Positions 63,982 through 64,000 of a stretch of DNA of 64,000 nucleotides are shown here, piece after piece (position 1 is the stretch's first letter; each line of letters starts with the position of its first letter). The stretch covers positions 1 to 64,000 of the forward strand of contig QCBJ01000001.1 in NCBI GenBank assembly GCA_003281645.1, written 5' to 3'. The notes under the pieces were generated by a model. It saw only the letters and a list, made by a program, of their open reading frames with translations, was not told the origin of the DNA and ran no database searches. Both the position numbers and the translations under genes were made by a program. Source of the DNA: Prochlorococcus sp. AG-347-G20. GTDB lineage: Bacteria; Cyanobacteriota; Cyanobacteriia; PCC-6307; Cyanobiaceae.

Positions 63982-64000
63982 AATCTTTTTTTAAAGAGAT

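Noticed and set aside
1-64000. Mobile elements, prophage, CRISPR arrays, rRNA operons, defence genes
   Set aside because: No transposase, integrase, repeat-spacer array, rRNA core or recognisable defence gene was found. The repeats seen are short in-frame coding repeats.

Overview
This window looks like a chromosome segment of Prochlorococcus, most likely a high-light clade. The DNA is very AT-rich, genes are tightly packed, and intergenic gaps are short. The gene content is that of a marine picocyanobacterium: psaF-psaJ, petC-petA, ndhB, chlG, a high-light-inducible (hli) gene, cyanobacterial ctaCDE with ctaA/ctaB, cobM, a UPF0284/CobT-like gene, and the 'hyper-conserved' PSHCP gene between tRNA-Trp and tRNA-Asp. 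I see no rRNA genes, CRISPR array, insertion sequence, prophage or integrase. This is core backbone, not a genomic island.

Layout. 1-5 kb: the tail of a CobW-family gene and an iron(III) ABC permease, facing a minus-strand run (two hypotheticals, larC, UPF0104). 5-13 kb: xthA and hemL (plus); SPFH protein, YajQ, SLOG-like and DRTGG proteins and map (minus). 12.7-15.5 kb: a translation block of PepSY-like gene, rplS, tRNA-Trp, PSHCP, tRNA-Asp and gltX. 15.5-19.5 kb: antiporter, hli, tsaD, psaF-psaJ, gmk. 19.5-26.5 kb: a NFACT/RqcH-like gene, a small membrane protein and tatC, then petC-petA-lgt-cobM and a RodZ-like gene. 26.5-33.5 kb: ppx, ubiA, an LD-carboxypeptidase-like gene, ispD, fabG and a groEL without groES. 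33.5-41.2 kb: a five-gene minus-strand run (ctaA-ctaB-ABC ATPase-ABC-2 permease-acidic repeat protein) divergent from ctaC-ctaD-ctaE. 41.2-49.7 kb: AbrB-type regulator, ribE, an Fe-S aldo/keto reductase, then a minus-strand run from topA through a repeat lipoprotein and DUF2232 to UPF0284 and a solute-binding lipoprotein. 49.8-59.2 kb: ndhB, ABC ATPase, birA, DUF721, menG, hisF, DUF2862, chlG, a class A PBP and rsmB. 59.2-64 kb: small ORFs, a photolyase cluster, trmH and a dipeptide-type ABC permease.

Most worth a second look: (1) a four-gene run, DCC thiol protein - DUF2805 - DUF2256 zinc ribbon - cryptochrome/photolyase-related protein, whose photolyase seems to have lost most of the Fe-S cysteines of its family; (2) PSHCP, whose base composition stands out from its surroundings; (3) two in-frame tandem repeats, 99 bp in a lipoprotein gene beside topA and 45 bp in an acidic protein at the end of the heme A/ABC run; (4) several genes of 43-59 codons that are easy to miss (psaJ, hli, the DUF2256 gene and three hypotheticals). 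All assignments come from reading the sequence and from memory of protein families. No database search was run.
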